Shown here: piece by piece, positions 45,115 to 55,518 of the stretch
Position numbering within the stretch: the stretch's first letter is position 1
Layout: each line of letters opens with the position of its first letter
Source of the DNA: Wyeomyia smithii
Taxonomy: Eukaryota > Arthropoda > Insecta > Diptera > Culicidae
Assembly: GCF_029784165.1 (NCBI RefSeq)
Contig: NC_073694.1
Span: forward strand, 160,387,495-160,451,494
Length of the DNA: 64,000 nucleotides
Reading direction: 5' to 3'
Translations under genes and position numbers: made by a program
Notes under the pieces: model-generated
What the model was told of the DNA's origin: nothing
Databases searched by the model: none
The model's input: only the letters and a program-made list of their open reading frames with translations

Positions 45115-45289
45115 TTCCATATTAAATAATATAATATAATATAATCTTATAAAATCTGCAGAAAAAAAGAACAGAATTGCTGATTTTATTGCTATGCACC
45201 GTCAGATAAGTGTTTGAAAGTTTGCGAAAAAGCTAAGCTGAAATTTGCACAGCTGGTATCTACAAGTTAGGTAACTTTATTGGTTTAGT

Positions 45290-45480
45290 TGAAAAAAATT
45301 TGAAATAGTGGATAAAGAGTTATGCTGGAAGTCGGTTGTTATGCTTCGAAAATGTAGAACCCTGGTCTGGATGTTCAAACGTATCTTCCTCCTCGATCTT
45401 GATTGCAATATGCTGGAAAGTCGAGCGTGAGTCTTGTCGACTACGAGATAGTGATCTGAGTCAACGTTCGACACATTTTA
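45290..45480 (-). pseudogene. Fragment of a LINE endonuclease C-terminus
   Basis: Minus strand reads SNVDSDHYLVVDKTHARLSS, with the terminal SDHYLV signature (catalytic Asp-His) of APE-type endonucleases, followed by RSRRKIRLNIQ. It resembles the same region of LINE C (24770) but is not identical. Only the end of the domain is present. Confidence 0.55.
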
Positions 45481-45669
45481 GGAGACACGGCCCAGGCGAA
45501 ATGGAACATGGAGAAGAGATCAGTTTGAAGCGCCATTTTATCATAGAACAAAAGTATGTAGTTCAACCAGCTCCTAAAGCTTTAAACGATCGTATGAGAA
45601 TACTGAATACTGAGAATTTTAATGATGGAGAGTAGATACACGCAATTCCCCTTTGTTATAGTAAGGTAA

Positions 45670-46100
45670 CCCAATCAGAAAGAAAAAACAAAAATGTAAC
45701 AGAGGCTGTTAGTTTGTTATGTGAAAAACCTTTCAAGTTGTGTATAAATTTTGATCCCGTTAGGTGTTAAAATAACAGAAATCATAACAAAAAATATTCT
45801 ACTAATATCAAACCCATATCATACTTTGTTACTAACGTATCATCTTTCTAACAAAATTAGATAGCACATATATCAGTATAATAACAACCATTGTTATAAA
45901 CAACAGGTTTTGATAGAGACGCAAAAATTTTTAGATTTGTTTTAGAACAACTTCATTTCTGGATTTGTTATTATAACTTGTTCAGTTTCAATTTTGTTAT
46001 CAAAAGCAAATAGGAAAATACAAAATCGTATCAAAATATGTTATTTGTATCTCCCGTTGATAGAATTTTGTAATTTTTTAGTTATGCTCTTCTGATCGGG
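45670..46100. mobile_element. ~430-bp TIR element (MITE) rich in GTTAT/ATAAC
   Basis: CCCAATCAGAAAG at 45670 and inverted CCCGATCAGAAGAG at the right end (46100). The interior is full of TTGTTAT and ATAACA words on both strands. No reading frame. Target duplication not clear. Confidence 0.6.
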
Positions 46101-46628
46101 AAACGAGTTCTGGTTACATTTAACATGTGAACGATATGCGATTTTTAATTACAGGGTTTAACAGGGAAACAGAGTACAATCTGGATATTTTTGTTGTTTT
46201 TACATTTACTTTTACATTTTCACATTGTATTTAACATTATTTATAAAAGAGCAGTACCAAAACATGTCAAAGTAGCAATTATTGATCTATTGACAAAAAT
46301 GGTTGTTTTGAAGTAAGGTTAATGTTAATATATTATCAGTTGAGGTAAAACTAGAAAAAAGCAAAATCTTCGATTTCGCGATGTGCTACACTTTTGAAAC
46401 AAGCTTCAACCCGTTACGACCTATTGTTTTGCAGAAACCAGTCGCGATCACAATGTTTATAAGTGTAAAAAGAAGAGTATACAGCGTTTAAGTAACTATG
46501 ACTTTTAAACAAGAAAAATTATCAGTGGGTACCAAACTTAGCAATTTAGTAGAGATTTGAATGGTGCACCCTGTAATCATACGTTAACATTCGACGTTTC
46601 CACCCGCCAATGCAATAGGTCCACAAAA
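46101..46628. other. Unassigned sequence
   Basis: AT-rich; no gene or repeat recognised. Confidence 0.4.
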
Positions 46629-46967
46629 GGGAACATCCATAAATGAAGTAGTTTTTTTAGTTCTCCCCCTCCCCCGTCGTAGCATTTCGTCACAAAGTTA
46701 GACCCCTCTAGATAATTACGCAGCTTAATAACAACCCCCCTCCCCTTTATGACATTTTTTTGCACATTAATAAAAAAACACAAGAGAGTAATAAAAATGA
46801 CCCTGAACAAACAAAACAGAAATAAAACAGAACAATTAGGAAAAATCCTATTTTTTATATCCACCACGTAGCTTGGCTTGACCCCCCACCATCCCCCTCG
46901 TCACATTCCTTCTCAAAACTGCAAACCTCCCCCCCATTGAAAGCTACGTCATTTATGGATTTTTCCC
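46629..46967. mobile_element. 339-bp Harbinger-like MITE
   Basis: Ends GGGAACATCCATAAATGAAG and inverted GGGAAAAATCCATAAATGAC, both reaching GTAG, flanked by AAA on each side (3 bp). GGG-starting TIRs containing ATCCATAAAT resemble the PIF/Harbinger-type MITE at 28506-28667. C-rich tracts inside. No coding potential. Confidence 0.75.
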
Positions 46968-47054
46968 AAACAGAATTAATGTACTTAAAATTGCCCCACG
47001 ACAATAAGCTTAAATGCATCTGGACAAGAAACGAACAAAATATATTTTCCCCCG

Positions 47055-47086
47055 TAGATGACACTGATCAGTGATGAAACGTCGGA
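47055..47086 (+). other. Hammerhead-ribozyme-like motif
   Basis: GTAGATGA, then CACTGATCAGTG (perfect palindromic stem II), then AT, GAAAC, GTCGGAC. The order (GAUGA box, hairpin, GAAAC, stem III start) is that of a hammerhead core with a changed first base in the CUGAUGA box and an extra AT before GAAA. No flanking direct repeats were found. Could be the end of a Penelope-like element or LINE. Confidence 0.4.
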
Positions 47087-47474
47087 CAGTATAAAATTTG
47101 TCGTTCTACTTATTTGACTGCTTTTTAAATGTTTTGACAACCCAAATGCAATGTTGACTTTTATGGACCCTCTAGTGCCCATGCCCGCCTTCAGACGGGC
47201 TTTAGTAAAATCACTATAAATCTATGTCACGGCTCTGTTTCTGATTTTGATGGTGAAGGTCTCACCGGTTCTCGAGATTACTTCTTATGGGCCGGTTAAT
47301 GGCGGTTCCAACGCAGCTCTAACTCTATCTGTTCTTAGAAAAATATGTGTACATTTTGCGAGATTTTTGCCTTTCTCCTAGAAAGGTATAGCAATCACAG
47401 CAAAATCGAAGATATAAAAGCGCTCCAAAGGGCCGAATGGCATATATCACTCGACTCAGTCCGACAAGCTGACT

Positions 47475-47478
<4 letters not shown>

Positions 47479-47537
<59 letters not shown>
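47479..47537. repeat. (GT)n microsatellite inside R repeat
   Basis: About 29 TG units at the same place as in the other R copies. Confidence 0.97.
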
Positions 47538-47538
<1 letters not shown>

Positions 47539-47618
47539 TGTGACTAATATTACGTCAAATTTTATATGTTATACTTCAATTACAACATCAATATTTTAGA
47601 ACCCAAAAAGTGAATATA

Positions 47619-47832
47619 CCCCAAAGTCGCTTTTTACGCGTTTTTTTCACGTGGGTTTTTTTACGCAGATTCCGGAATTCAAGCGGTTTTCTTTACGCGG
47701 ATTCCGGAATTCACGCGGTTTTGTTTTTCGCGGCTTCCGGGAATTACGCGGTTTTTTTTTTGTGCGGGTTCCGGAATTTACGCGGTTTTTTCTACGCGGC
47801 ACGTGTCCCCCGCGTAAGAAGCGACTTTAGTG
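47619..47832. mobile_element. GTCGCTTTTTACGCG-type MITE, copy 2, inserted in R repeat
   Basis: Starts CCCCAAAGTCGCTTTTTACG and ends CGCGTAAGAAGCGACTTTAG. The interior has four to five GATTCCGGAATTYACGCGG-like blocks. The 16.9-kb R copy reads GTGAATATACTTTTATTCG without interruption. Here the same site is split GTGAATATAC | element | TATCTTTATTG, so the insertion and a duplicated TA/TAT-containing target are visible. Confidence 0.85.
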
Positions 47833-48097
47833 TATCTTTATTGTATTGAAGCGTTCATGTACATCTATTTTAACAAATAATAAGTTTGGATGAGAAAGGC
47901 TGGGTTTGACCGCTAGGTGGATTAATTTAGGTTTTCGGTATATACACGTGTCATTTCGTATCATTATTGTTAGAAGCAGGGCGGGTCATGAGCGAATCTA
48001 GCTTTTCTCGTAGGTTGGCGACAAATCTTTCGCTTGTGCCCCGAAGGGGTCGTTTTCCGACCATTGCTCCAGAAATACGGATGGTTGTGCCATAGAG

Positions 48098-48108
48098 CAT
48101 TTCAAAAG
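48098..48108. repeat. 11-bp target-site duplication (CATTTCAAAAG), left
   Basis: Repeated at 48506-48516 on the other side of the Juan-like insertion. Confidence 0.9.
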
Positions 48109-48505
48109 ATTTTTTTTTTGTAGCTTAAGTATTTATGCTAAATATTAGTAAATAATGAGAATGTGTGTCCAATCACAAATGGTCACTTCTCAACAAAGTT
48201 AGAAATTTGTAATTTTAATTGTTAGGATTTGTTTGCTTTCGCAATTAGGACTTATCATTCGTAAGGATTTAAACCTACTTGTCAGAAAAGGGGAAGTAAA
48301 CTTACAACTAACTTAATTGCTAACTTATTGGCTATAAAGAGAGCTTATCGTAGCAATTGAGGATTGCAACGATTTTTGTCGAAAATTGTTGATAATTTCA
48401 TTTGACATAGCTTCTAATGGTTCAACACCAGTAAGTCTATGTAATTCGAGTGTACCAAATCAAGGAGGACGCATTTTCAGAATTTTATTTTGAATCCTTT
48501 GGAGG
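48109..48505 (-). mobile_element. 5'-truncated Jockey/Juan-like LINE insertion (397 bp)
   Basis: Flanked by CATTTCAAAAG on both sides (48098-48108, 48506-48516) and ending on the minus strand in a short A run (10 A). The minus frame begins LQRIQNKILKM and continues TLELHRLTGVEPLEAMSNEI and INNFRQKSLQSSIATISSLY. This is the C-terminal end of Jockey-clade ORF2, very like Juan elements of mosquitoes (name from memory). About 190 bases of 3' UTR follow. Classic truncated target-primed insertion, same strand as the gypsy gene it interrupts. Confidence 0.85.
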
Positions 48506-48516
48506 CATTTCAAAAG
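48506..48516. repeat. 11-bp target-site duplication (CATTTCAAAAG), right
   Basis: Matches 48098-48108. Confidence 0.9.
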
Positions 48517-48959
48517 CTGATGTTTCGTTGCGCAGTGCAATTCGCAAACCTAGCAAGACTAGTGGCAGGGCTTCGGTTCAACTTTTTTTGTACGATTCTA
48601 GTGCAGTTTTGAGCGGTCTATACCAGCATTCGAACATACCGTTAGCTCGAGGGTGGTAAGGCGGGTGTGCAGTCGTTCTAATCCCAGCAACTCAGACAGC
48701 TCTTTCTCCAGTTGCGATTCGAACTGTCGACCTTGATCTGATGTCAGCTTACTTGGAGTACCAAATCTTGATATCCACACTTTGACGAAAACTTTAGCTA
48801 CAGTTTCTGCAGTCATATCGGGGATGGCCACTGCTTCTGGCCACCTACTGAAGCGGTCGATCATGGTCAGAATGTGACGCATACCATTAGAAATTGGCAA
48901 GGGACCTACGATGTCTCTGTGTGAAAGTGAGCAAACTGTTCGTCCAGTATTTCGATTTT

Positions 48960-49810
48960 TTTATGGCTCTGATTTGGTATACTTGGTAGCCCAATGGCTT
49001 CTAGGCACCGTTTGATAGTTGCTGCAATACAGCTCCAGCAGCTGTATCTGACACGTCGACTGACAGTGATAACTGGGAATTCGAGTCGTGATAATCCAAA
49101 GTTGTGGCTTCTATCAGAGGCTGTTTGCATTTCTGGAAGGCGGTTTCAGCCTCGTCGGTGCACAAAATAGGTGTTTTGTCGTTCTTTTTGTTCGACGGTA
49201 TCAGTTTACGTAGAGGTAGCTGAATTTCAGCGGCATGAGGAAGATATCGACGATAGTAATTTACTAGGACTAAAAAGCGTCTCAAATTCTGCACTGTACT
49301 AGGTTTCGGGTACTCCGCAATTGCTGCTACCTTTTCCGGAACTGTTTTGCAACTATCGATGGTGATTATCTGCCCTACAAAGCGCACCTTTTCCTTTCCC
49401 AGTTGGCATTTATCAGGATTGATTTGAAGATCTTCGCCGATGACAAAGCTATAAGTAGGTCATCTAGGTAGCCAACTCCAAAGAGGAGATCGAAAAACAG
49501 ATTGTTTATAAAACTTTGAAATGTTTGGCCAGAATTCTTCAGTCCGGGAGGCATTACAAGAAATTCGTATAGGCCCAGTGGCATGATGATGGCAGTTTTT
49601 TCGACATCCCTCTCGTGCATGGGAATTTGATAATATGCGTGTTCGAGGACGAGCACTGACAACATAGTTTTTCCTCGCAGTGCTTTGGAAATATCGTAAA
49701 TATGTAGTAAGGGATAGCGGTCTCCAATGGTAGAATCGTTAAGATTTTTGCAATCGCCTACGATTACAAAAAAATTCGAAGTGGTTGCTCGAGGTAGGCC
49801 ATTTGTTGCT
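48960..49810 (-). pseudogene. Ty3/gypsy reverse transcriptase and RNase H
   Basis: Minus frames: NLNDSTIGDRYPLLHIYDIS at about 49750, VLEHAYYQIPMHERDVEKTA, GLYEFLVMPPGLKNSGQTFQ, then GVGYLDDLLIA with the catalytic YLDD at about 49470. MRFVGQIITIDSCKTVPEKV and LRRFLVLVNYYRRYLPHAAE (49387 on) are the thumb/connection. SLSVDVSDTAAGAVLQQLSN is the RNase H start with its first Asp. Frames change at least twice. It would copy element RNA to DNA if intact. Confidence 0.85.
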
Positions 49811-52300
49811 TCAACACCATTTCACCTTAATGAAAACTTTCAAGGACGAGTTTTTTTTCACAATGAATCATTTTCTTGCGAGAGCGCCATGAACAAATAT
49901 CAAAAGTTGACACAAACTGTGACATACTATATATCTGCGCCAGCTGACAATTCAGATAAAAACTTCATTATCCCTCAAGCGACCTGGAAATTTTATAGAG
50001 CACATTCTAATAAAGATTAAAACTATTTGTAATCGCCTTATCAGGCAGGCCTTGATAATTCCTAGCGTCTTGATGAATCGTATGAACTTCTGTTAGAAAT
50101 AACACTGTGTAAACTCGCTTCTGTGGATAGGGGTTTGAACCTTCAGGCGTCTGTGCTCTGAACCAATCCATCATCAAATATGCTTATTGCAATCGAATTA
50201 AATAGTTTGATCATCAATATTCAATTCAGCTTTTCCAAGCATTTTCAATGTAAATAGAACCGATTTTGAATATTCTCATAGCAGAAATCACTTCTTTGTA
50301 GCACATTTTGAACTGGAAAGTGGTCAGGGTGGAGTCGCCCCTGTCAACCGTCGCAACTAATCTTGAGGGATTTTTAATCTTCTGTTTCGAAAAACGGAGG
50401 AAATGGGAAAGCTCAAGGTTTCCCCCTGAAATGTTGTTGGCTCGCTCCGCTATCGCTTTCTCGTGTGCGAAAACTATCCACGTGCATCAAAGGTAGCAGA
50501 AAAAAATGCCGACTATGTAGCTCTAAGGTGCCAAACGGACGACCGCCAGAGTGTAGAAAGAGGACCGCAACCGAGAAAATCCATACTCTATAGAAATCAT
50601 TCCTCATTGCACAGTGCATGATGATGTGGTTTCTGGTGGTGCGATGAGAGTTTCCCGGCCCGACGGAGAGGTGGAAACCAGAATGCCACAGAGCTCTTCG
50701 GATGTTCCAAACCAGACCACAAGATTGCTTTAGTCGATGCGAACGAAACGATGTGTAATGCAAGTTGGTTTGATGGTCTTGTACCGTGAGGCTAAACTTG
50801 CTAATCAAGACTACGGTAGCATCGGTGTTTATAGTATTGCAGTATAATTTAGGAGCGGATGATTTATCGTTGATCAATGAAGAAATAATTTCTAATGTGG
50901 GAAGAAGATGACCGGGAGCGACAACCCTGACTCGGATTAATTAAGTTGAGCAGTTTGAACATATTTATCACCACACTCACTTCCAAGGTTGGATCCAGCC
51001 CAAGTGGGTCGTCCATAGCATAGCTACTTAGTAGCTGTAGGATGGAAATAGATTAATTGATTATGATGTCAGACCGAAAGAGGGTGTGAATTTTCTCACG
51101 TCCTCTGTGTTCTTGTGAAAATACTGCTAGCCCTACAACTAGTACAGTACCACAAGGAAGACGGAAAGCAAATTAACTTCGTTCACGTCAGCACACTTAA
51201 ATTTCATTTGCTCCAATTCGGCTAACGAGAAGGCTACAAATAACTTTGCCCTGTCATCGTTGGCTAATCAGCACCGTCAGGTAACTGGGTGATTATTTCA
51301 AGACTGAGTTTAGAAGCTCTTCAGATAATGATTGGTTTTCGCTGTGATGTTGGCGATATTAACAACGGATGAAGAATGTTCTTTTACGTCAGAAATTTTC
51401 ATGGTCGTTTGCACATTTCATGAGGAAGAAATCACAGTAGAGCTTTTTTTACTGCGATGGAGGTCAAGTTCGAATATTGAGAGCGGAATGTTGGTTAAAA
51501 CCACAGGAAGATGTGCTCCTATCCTACGCACCTATCGCACAACTTATTATGACCAGTCTATCAAAACGACCTGATGCCTTCCGTGTCTCTTCCTTCCGAG
51601 TAACCTTTCACAAAGTGGAGAACTGACGAGAAGTGATAAAAATAAATTTCCGCTCTTCAGTGATTAATCGCGTTTTTCCAGCGTGAAATTAGCTGTGATC
51701 CGGTGTAGGCACAGTAATATGAAGCACACGTTTCCTGCTGACAGCTACCGGTCCGGGGGCGTGCTTAGTGTCGTCGTTATCGCAAAGCTCTGCAGTTAGG
51801 CCTGACAAAATGAGCGAGACGAAATTTTGTGATTGAGTTACCCAAAGGAGGGCCAACTTGTTCTATCAGTTGTCGACCCCTTTTTTGCTACTGATGAAAT
51901 AATAAAAATATAATAAGACTCCCTTCATTATCTATTTTTATTTTCATTGAAATGACTCTTGAACATGTGATATTTTCGAGTTTTGTTCCATCATCTTTGT
52001 CATTCCCAACTTTGGAGAATTTTTATTAGTTGGGTGGATTATTGTGTTTTTCGAAAAATCAACTCGGCTGTTTCGATATTACTGTAGTATTTCTTCGCTT
52101 TCAAAAATCAGGTTAAAGCTTTATGAGTCTATTGTGAGCATTAAGAAACATTGAGAAAACAAGGAGCATATCACGACCACAAAGACACAACATAAGCCTA
52201 TAAACACTGCAGCCAGAGGATTCAAGTTAAGTACTTGTTCCACGACTTTTTAGTCACAGCACAAGCTGTGAGTGACAGCACCCGTGCAGAGGCTGAGGAG
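49811..52300. other. Unassigned sequence, about 2.5 kb
   Basis: A 154-codon minus frame at 50877-50413 has no domain I recognise and an uneven composition (many His/Arg), so I do not call it a gene. No repeats shared with the rest of the window were seen. Confidence 0.4.
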
Positions 52301-52379
52301 GAGGTAAAAGCTTAGAATGAGGAACTTAACCTGATAACTAACTTCATTAAGGTGAGCAAGATACCGAGACCCGGCCGTT

Positions 52380-54300
52380 CATGGCGGTCATGCAGAGATG
52401 CCTTGATGACTGCCTCTCTCCGGATTGTTGAAAGCGACAGAGACTGGTTTTATTGTCGAAGGATATCTGCTTGGTAGATATCGCGGAAAAGATGCATTTG
52501 AGGATTATCCTCAAAAGACTGGTGAGCTACACAGAGGGTGTAAACCGTCTGGCAAGCAGCATGATCGGTTTTCAGGAGGATAAACCCACGGCGAGGCATA
52601 TCCACAGTGCAATCAGCACCACAGCGAGGGAAGTGTTGGGTACATCTACGACAGCCACGTCTAATGAGTGGTTTGACGCTGAGTGCCAGCGAGCGACGGA
52701 TGAGAAGAACCACACCAGAGTTCACATGTTAGCCACGGCTGTGACTCGTCAGAACGTATAAAGATACCAGGAAGCTAGAGCTGCTGAAAAAAGACTCAAC
52801 CGCCGGAAGAAACGACAGCATTGGGAGCGCATTCTTGCGGAGGCGGAAGGTTACTTCTCTAGGCACGATGCGAGAAGCTTCTACAAGAAGATAAATGGAA
52901 TCGTATCGTGCTATACACCGGATCATGCTGAGAGTTTGGTCCGATAAAGAATTGCCCTCGGGCTGGTTGGAAGGTCTCATATGTCCGATCTATACGAAAG
53001 GCCACCGCCTGGACTGTAGTAATTATGGGGGCATAACACTTCTTAACACCTTTTACAAAATTATCTCCGGCATTTCGTTCCATAGACTGAGGCCGTTGTC
53101 GGAGACCTTTGTTGGCGATTATCAATGTGGTTTTCGAGGGGGACGCTCCACTACGGACCAAATGTTCATGTAAAATTCCGAGAATTCGACCTGCAGACAC
53201 ACCATCTGTTCATTGACTATAGGGCAGCGTACGATACAGTTAAGAGAAATGAGTTATGGCGAATTATGCCCAAACATGGTTTCCCAACAAAACTAATTAG
53301 GCAGATACGTACCACCCTTGCACGTTCTACATCATGCATCAGGATAGCCACTGAGATATCGGACTCCTTCGTGACGTTAGATGGTTTGAAGTAGGGAGAC
53401 GGGCAGTCAAACTTATTGTTCAAAATCGCATTGGAGGGTGCTATACGGAAGACCGGCGTGCAAAGAAGCGACAGCATCATTACGAAGTCTCACATGCTTC
53501 TCGGTTTTGCGGACGATATCGACATCATTGGTATCAACCGTAGAGCTGTGGAAGAGGCCTTCGGACCTCCCAGGAGGGAAGCTACGAGAGGACTCATCAT
53601 TAACTCTGCCAAAACGAAATACATGGTGGCTGGTAGAGAGCGTGGTAGTTCGACGGATATTGGTGCTGAGCTGGTGTTAGATATGGATACTTTTGAAGTA
53701 GTCGACGAATTTATTTACCTGGGTACATTAGTGACATGTGGCAACGAGGTTAGTCGTAAGATGAAAAGGCGGATAGCAGCTGCAAACAGGGCCTTCTACG
53801 AATCGCGTAACCAGTTGAGTTCCCGTAGTCTGCAAACCCGGACTGAACTTGCACTTTACAAAACACTAATTCTTCCCGTGGCCCTCTACGGCCATGGAGC
53901 ATGTACGCTGAAAGAGGCCGATCGGCGAGCACTTGGCGGTTTTGAGCGTAGGGTTTTGCATTCAATCCCTGGCGGCAAACTAAAAAATGGTGTTTGGCGC
54001 AGATGCATTAACCATGAAGTGTGCCAGGTGTACAAATCGGCGGATATAGTTAAGCGGATAAAACATGGCAGGTTGCAGTGGGCTGGGCATGTGGCTAGAA
54101 TGCCGGAAGAACGACCATGTATTTGGTGGAAATTCCGATAGAGGCCGTCGACTTCGACGTAGGCACCGCAGTCGTTGGATGTGTGCGGTCGACGAGGATG
54201 CCCGCGAAATAGGTGTTAGGGGAGATTGGAGGATAACAGCCCAAGACGAAGTGACATGGCGACGTATTCTGGATTCGGCATTGGATCGATAATCGGTCTG
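52380..54300 (+). mobile_element. LINE B: APE-type non-LTR element, RT half
   Basis: Plus-strand relic with the linker after the endonuclease (52620-52890), RT (52895-53700) and C-terminal domain to about 54290. The endonuclease upstream is not recognisable, so the copy is 5'-truncated or diverged. Related to the minus fragment at 1690-2355. Carries stops and frame changes. Confidence 0.85.
52620..54290 (+). pseudogene. LINE B reverse transcriptase and C-terminal domain
   Basis: Linker: SNEWFDAECQRATDEKNHTR and YFSRHDARSFYKKINGI. RT: WLEGLICPIYTKGHRLDCSN, ETFVGDYQCGFRGGRSTTDQ, LFIDYRAAYDTVKRNELWRI (motif A), VTLDGLK then a stop at 53392-53394 where QGD is expected, and MLLGFADDIDIIG with the catalytic Asp pair (about 53500). 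The frame 53416-54141 is open for 241 codons: GLIINSAKTKYMVAGRERGS, LALYKTLILPVALYGHGACT and LQWAGHVARMPEERP. A further frame shift leads to VTWRRILDSALDR at the end. Inactive. Confidence 0.85.
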
Positions 54301-54416
54301 TCGCCGTAAAAGTGAAGTAAAGTAATGTAAGTCCACGGTGAATGCTATCCTCTTGTCACCAATATGGCGGAGGTAGCACTCCAGCAATAGAGAAGAGATA
54401 TCGATAAACGATAGAT

Positions 54417-54870
54417 GTGAGTAATTTATTCGATAGAGCCAGCTGGAACTCCATACCCTACGCACTTCGTAGTGTCCATGTGCCGTTGTTATACAAGATT
54501 TTAGACAGGTGCTTTCAGAATCGAATGCGAATTTACATTATAGAGGAAGGTACCACAAGGTTCGATTGTGGGTCTGGTTGTTATGGAATGTTACGGTGTG
54601 TTGAAACTTGAGTTCTCTGTAGGTGTTGAGATTGCTGGCTTCGCAGCTCTAGAGATCTCCGATGACTCAATCAAAGAGGTTGAGTTGACGGCCAGAGAGT
54701 GCGGCAGATACGGGTAGTCATGTACTGGATACACTCCAGGGAGCTGCAGCTGGCGTATTTTAAGACAGAGGTCATAGTTGTGAACAACCGTAAATAATGG
54801 CAAAACGGAGTGATCAGTATTGGAGACTGCATCATTACTTCAGAGTGATTACCCGATCAGTCAAAAATAT
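54417..54870 (+). pseudogene. R1-clade-like RT fragment, copy 2
   Basis: Plus-strand frame DRASWNSIPYALRSVHVPLL, YKILDRCFQNRMRIYIIEEG (R1-type motif A to B region), then in other frames GVEIAGFA, VELTA, HSRELQLAYFKTEVIVVNNR and ISIGDCIITSE. The catalytic Asp pair is destroyed. Related to the piece at 2356-2640. It begins soon after LINE B and ends near 54870. Confidence 0.65.
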
Positions 54871-54953
54871 CAGGATTACAACAAATATTGATATTTTGTT
54901 AAGAACTTTTCGAATCAACTTGTGATCTAGGCTAAGTCCCGTTAATAGTTAAA

Positions 54954-54958
54954 ATATC
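54954..54958. repeat. BEL target-site duplication, left (ATATC)
   Basis: Five bases, repeated at 61757-61761 immediately outside the other LTR. Pao/BEL elements usually duplicate about five bases. Confidence 0.85.
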
Positions 54959-55229
54959 TGTTCGTTCTTCTTCGATAAAAGTCACTGGTCACAATTGTCG
55001 CGATCGCCAGAACTATTTATTGGCGCTGAACAAGCAAGAAGAGACAGAGTCCCAGATTCATGCGTATTTATAGGTAATCTGTTATCGAGAGAATTGATCT
55101 ACTCTGCTATCACTGATAGTGCTCTGATATAAGTGTATTGAGAATAAAATTAGACACTCTATTGATCGATGAAGCTAACGTCAATTACAGAGTGGGTCTG
55201 CTGGACAAAAAACTACATAATTATAAACA
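54959..55229 (-). repeat. BEL 3' LTR (271 bp)
   Basis: Nearly identical to 61485-61756. It starts TGTTCGTTCTTCTTCG and ends AATTATAAACA on the plus strand; differs by one missing base (CGCCAGAAC against CGCCATGAAC) and a few substitutions such as ATATAAG against ATATTAG. Confidence 0.95.
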
Positions 55230-55518
55230 TACCGGCCGCCTTAGAAATATGCGGTATTTCTAAACTAATCTACTGACTAATCTAATGGCTATCGCAGAAA
55301 ACATAACTATCTTACATATATATTTTCTTTTGACAATTGGTTTCTTCGTGTAGTATATTATGTGTACTAGATGAACCTTTTCCTGGTTGGAAGTGAGTGG
55401 GGTAAGCGTCTTCGATACAGCTGTTGCTGGATTGATGCGGGTGTATGTATGTGATGCGGGTTGCTGGATTGATGCGGGTGGCTCCCGCAGGCGCTTAAGC
55501 GCCTTTGATGGGGAAGCC
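55230..55518 (-). other. BEL 3' untranslated region
   Basis: Between the integrase stop and the 3' LTR. Contains a short duplicated block (GCTGGATTGATGCGGGT at about 55427 and 55463). A purine-rich tract next to the LTR (minus AAGGCGGCCGG) may be the polypurine primer, but it is weak. Confidence 0.6.

Larger units (their letters stand above)
47364..47930 (+). mobile_element. R repeat, internally deleted copy
   Basis: Has the R start (TTTTTGCCTTTCTCCTAGAA, TATAAAAGCGCTCC) and GT array (47479-47537), then jumps directly to the 3' part (ACGTCAAATTTTATATG, ACAACATCAA) that lies ~1.1 kb downstream in the 16.9-kb copy. Ends with GACCGCTAGGTGG. The six-core middle is missing. The MITE 47619-47832 is inserted near its 3' end. 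Confidence 0.85.
47945..48958 (-). pseudogene. Ty3/gypsy integrase, interrupted
   Basis: Minus strand: HILTMIDRFSRWPEAVAIPD (first catalytic Asp), KLTSDQGRQFESQLEKEL (second Asp), then in a shifted frame NGMFECWYRPLKTALE (third acidic residue region) and TEALPLVLLGLRIALRNETS. After the insertion at 48109-48505 it continues MLYGTTIRISGAMVGKR and SERFVANLREKLDSL, the usual C-terminal tail. Integrase joins element cDNA to host DNA. Broken by a frameshift and by the insertion. Confidence 0.85.
47945..49810 (-). mobile_element. Ty3/gypsy pol relic (RT, RNase H, integrase)
   Basis: Minus-strand remnant with RT at 49810-49375, thumb/RNase H at 49387-48960, integrase at 48958-48517 and integrase C-terminal end at 48108-47945. 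The gap is a LINE insertion. No LTRs, gag or protease are visible. Truncated at both ends by other sequence (the R repeat at 47930). Multiple frame breaks. Confidence 0.85.

Noticed and set aside
50413..50877. 154-codon minus frame as a possible gene
   Set aside because: Composition is not coding-like, there is no motif and no supporting context; left as unassigned.
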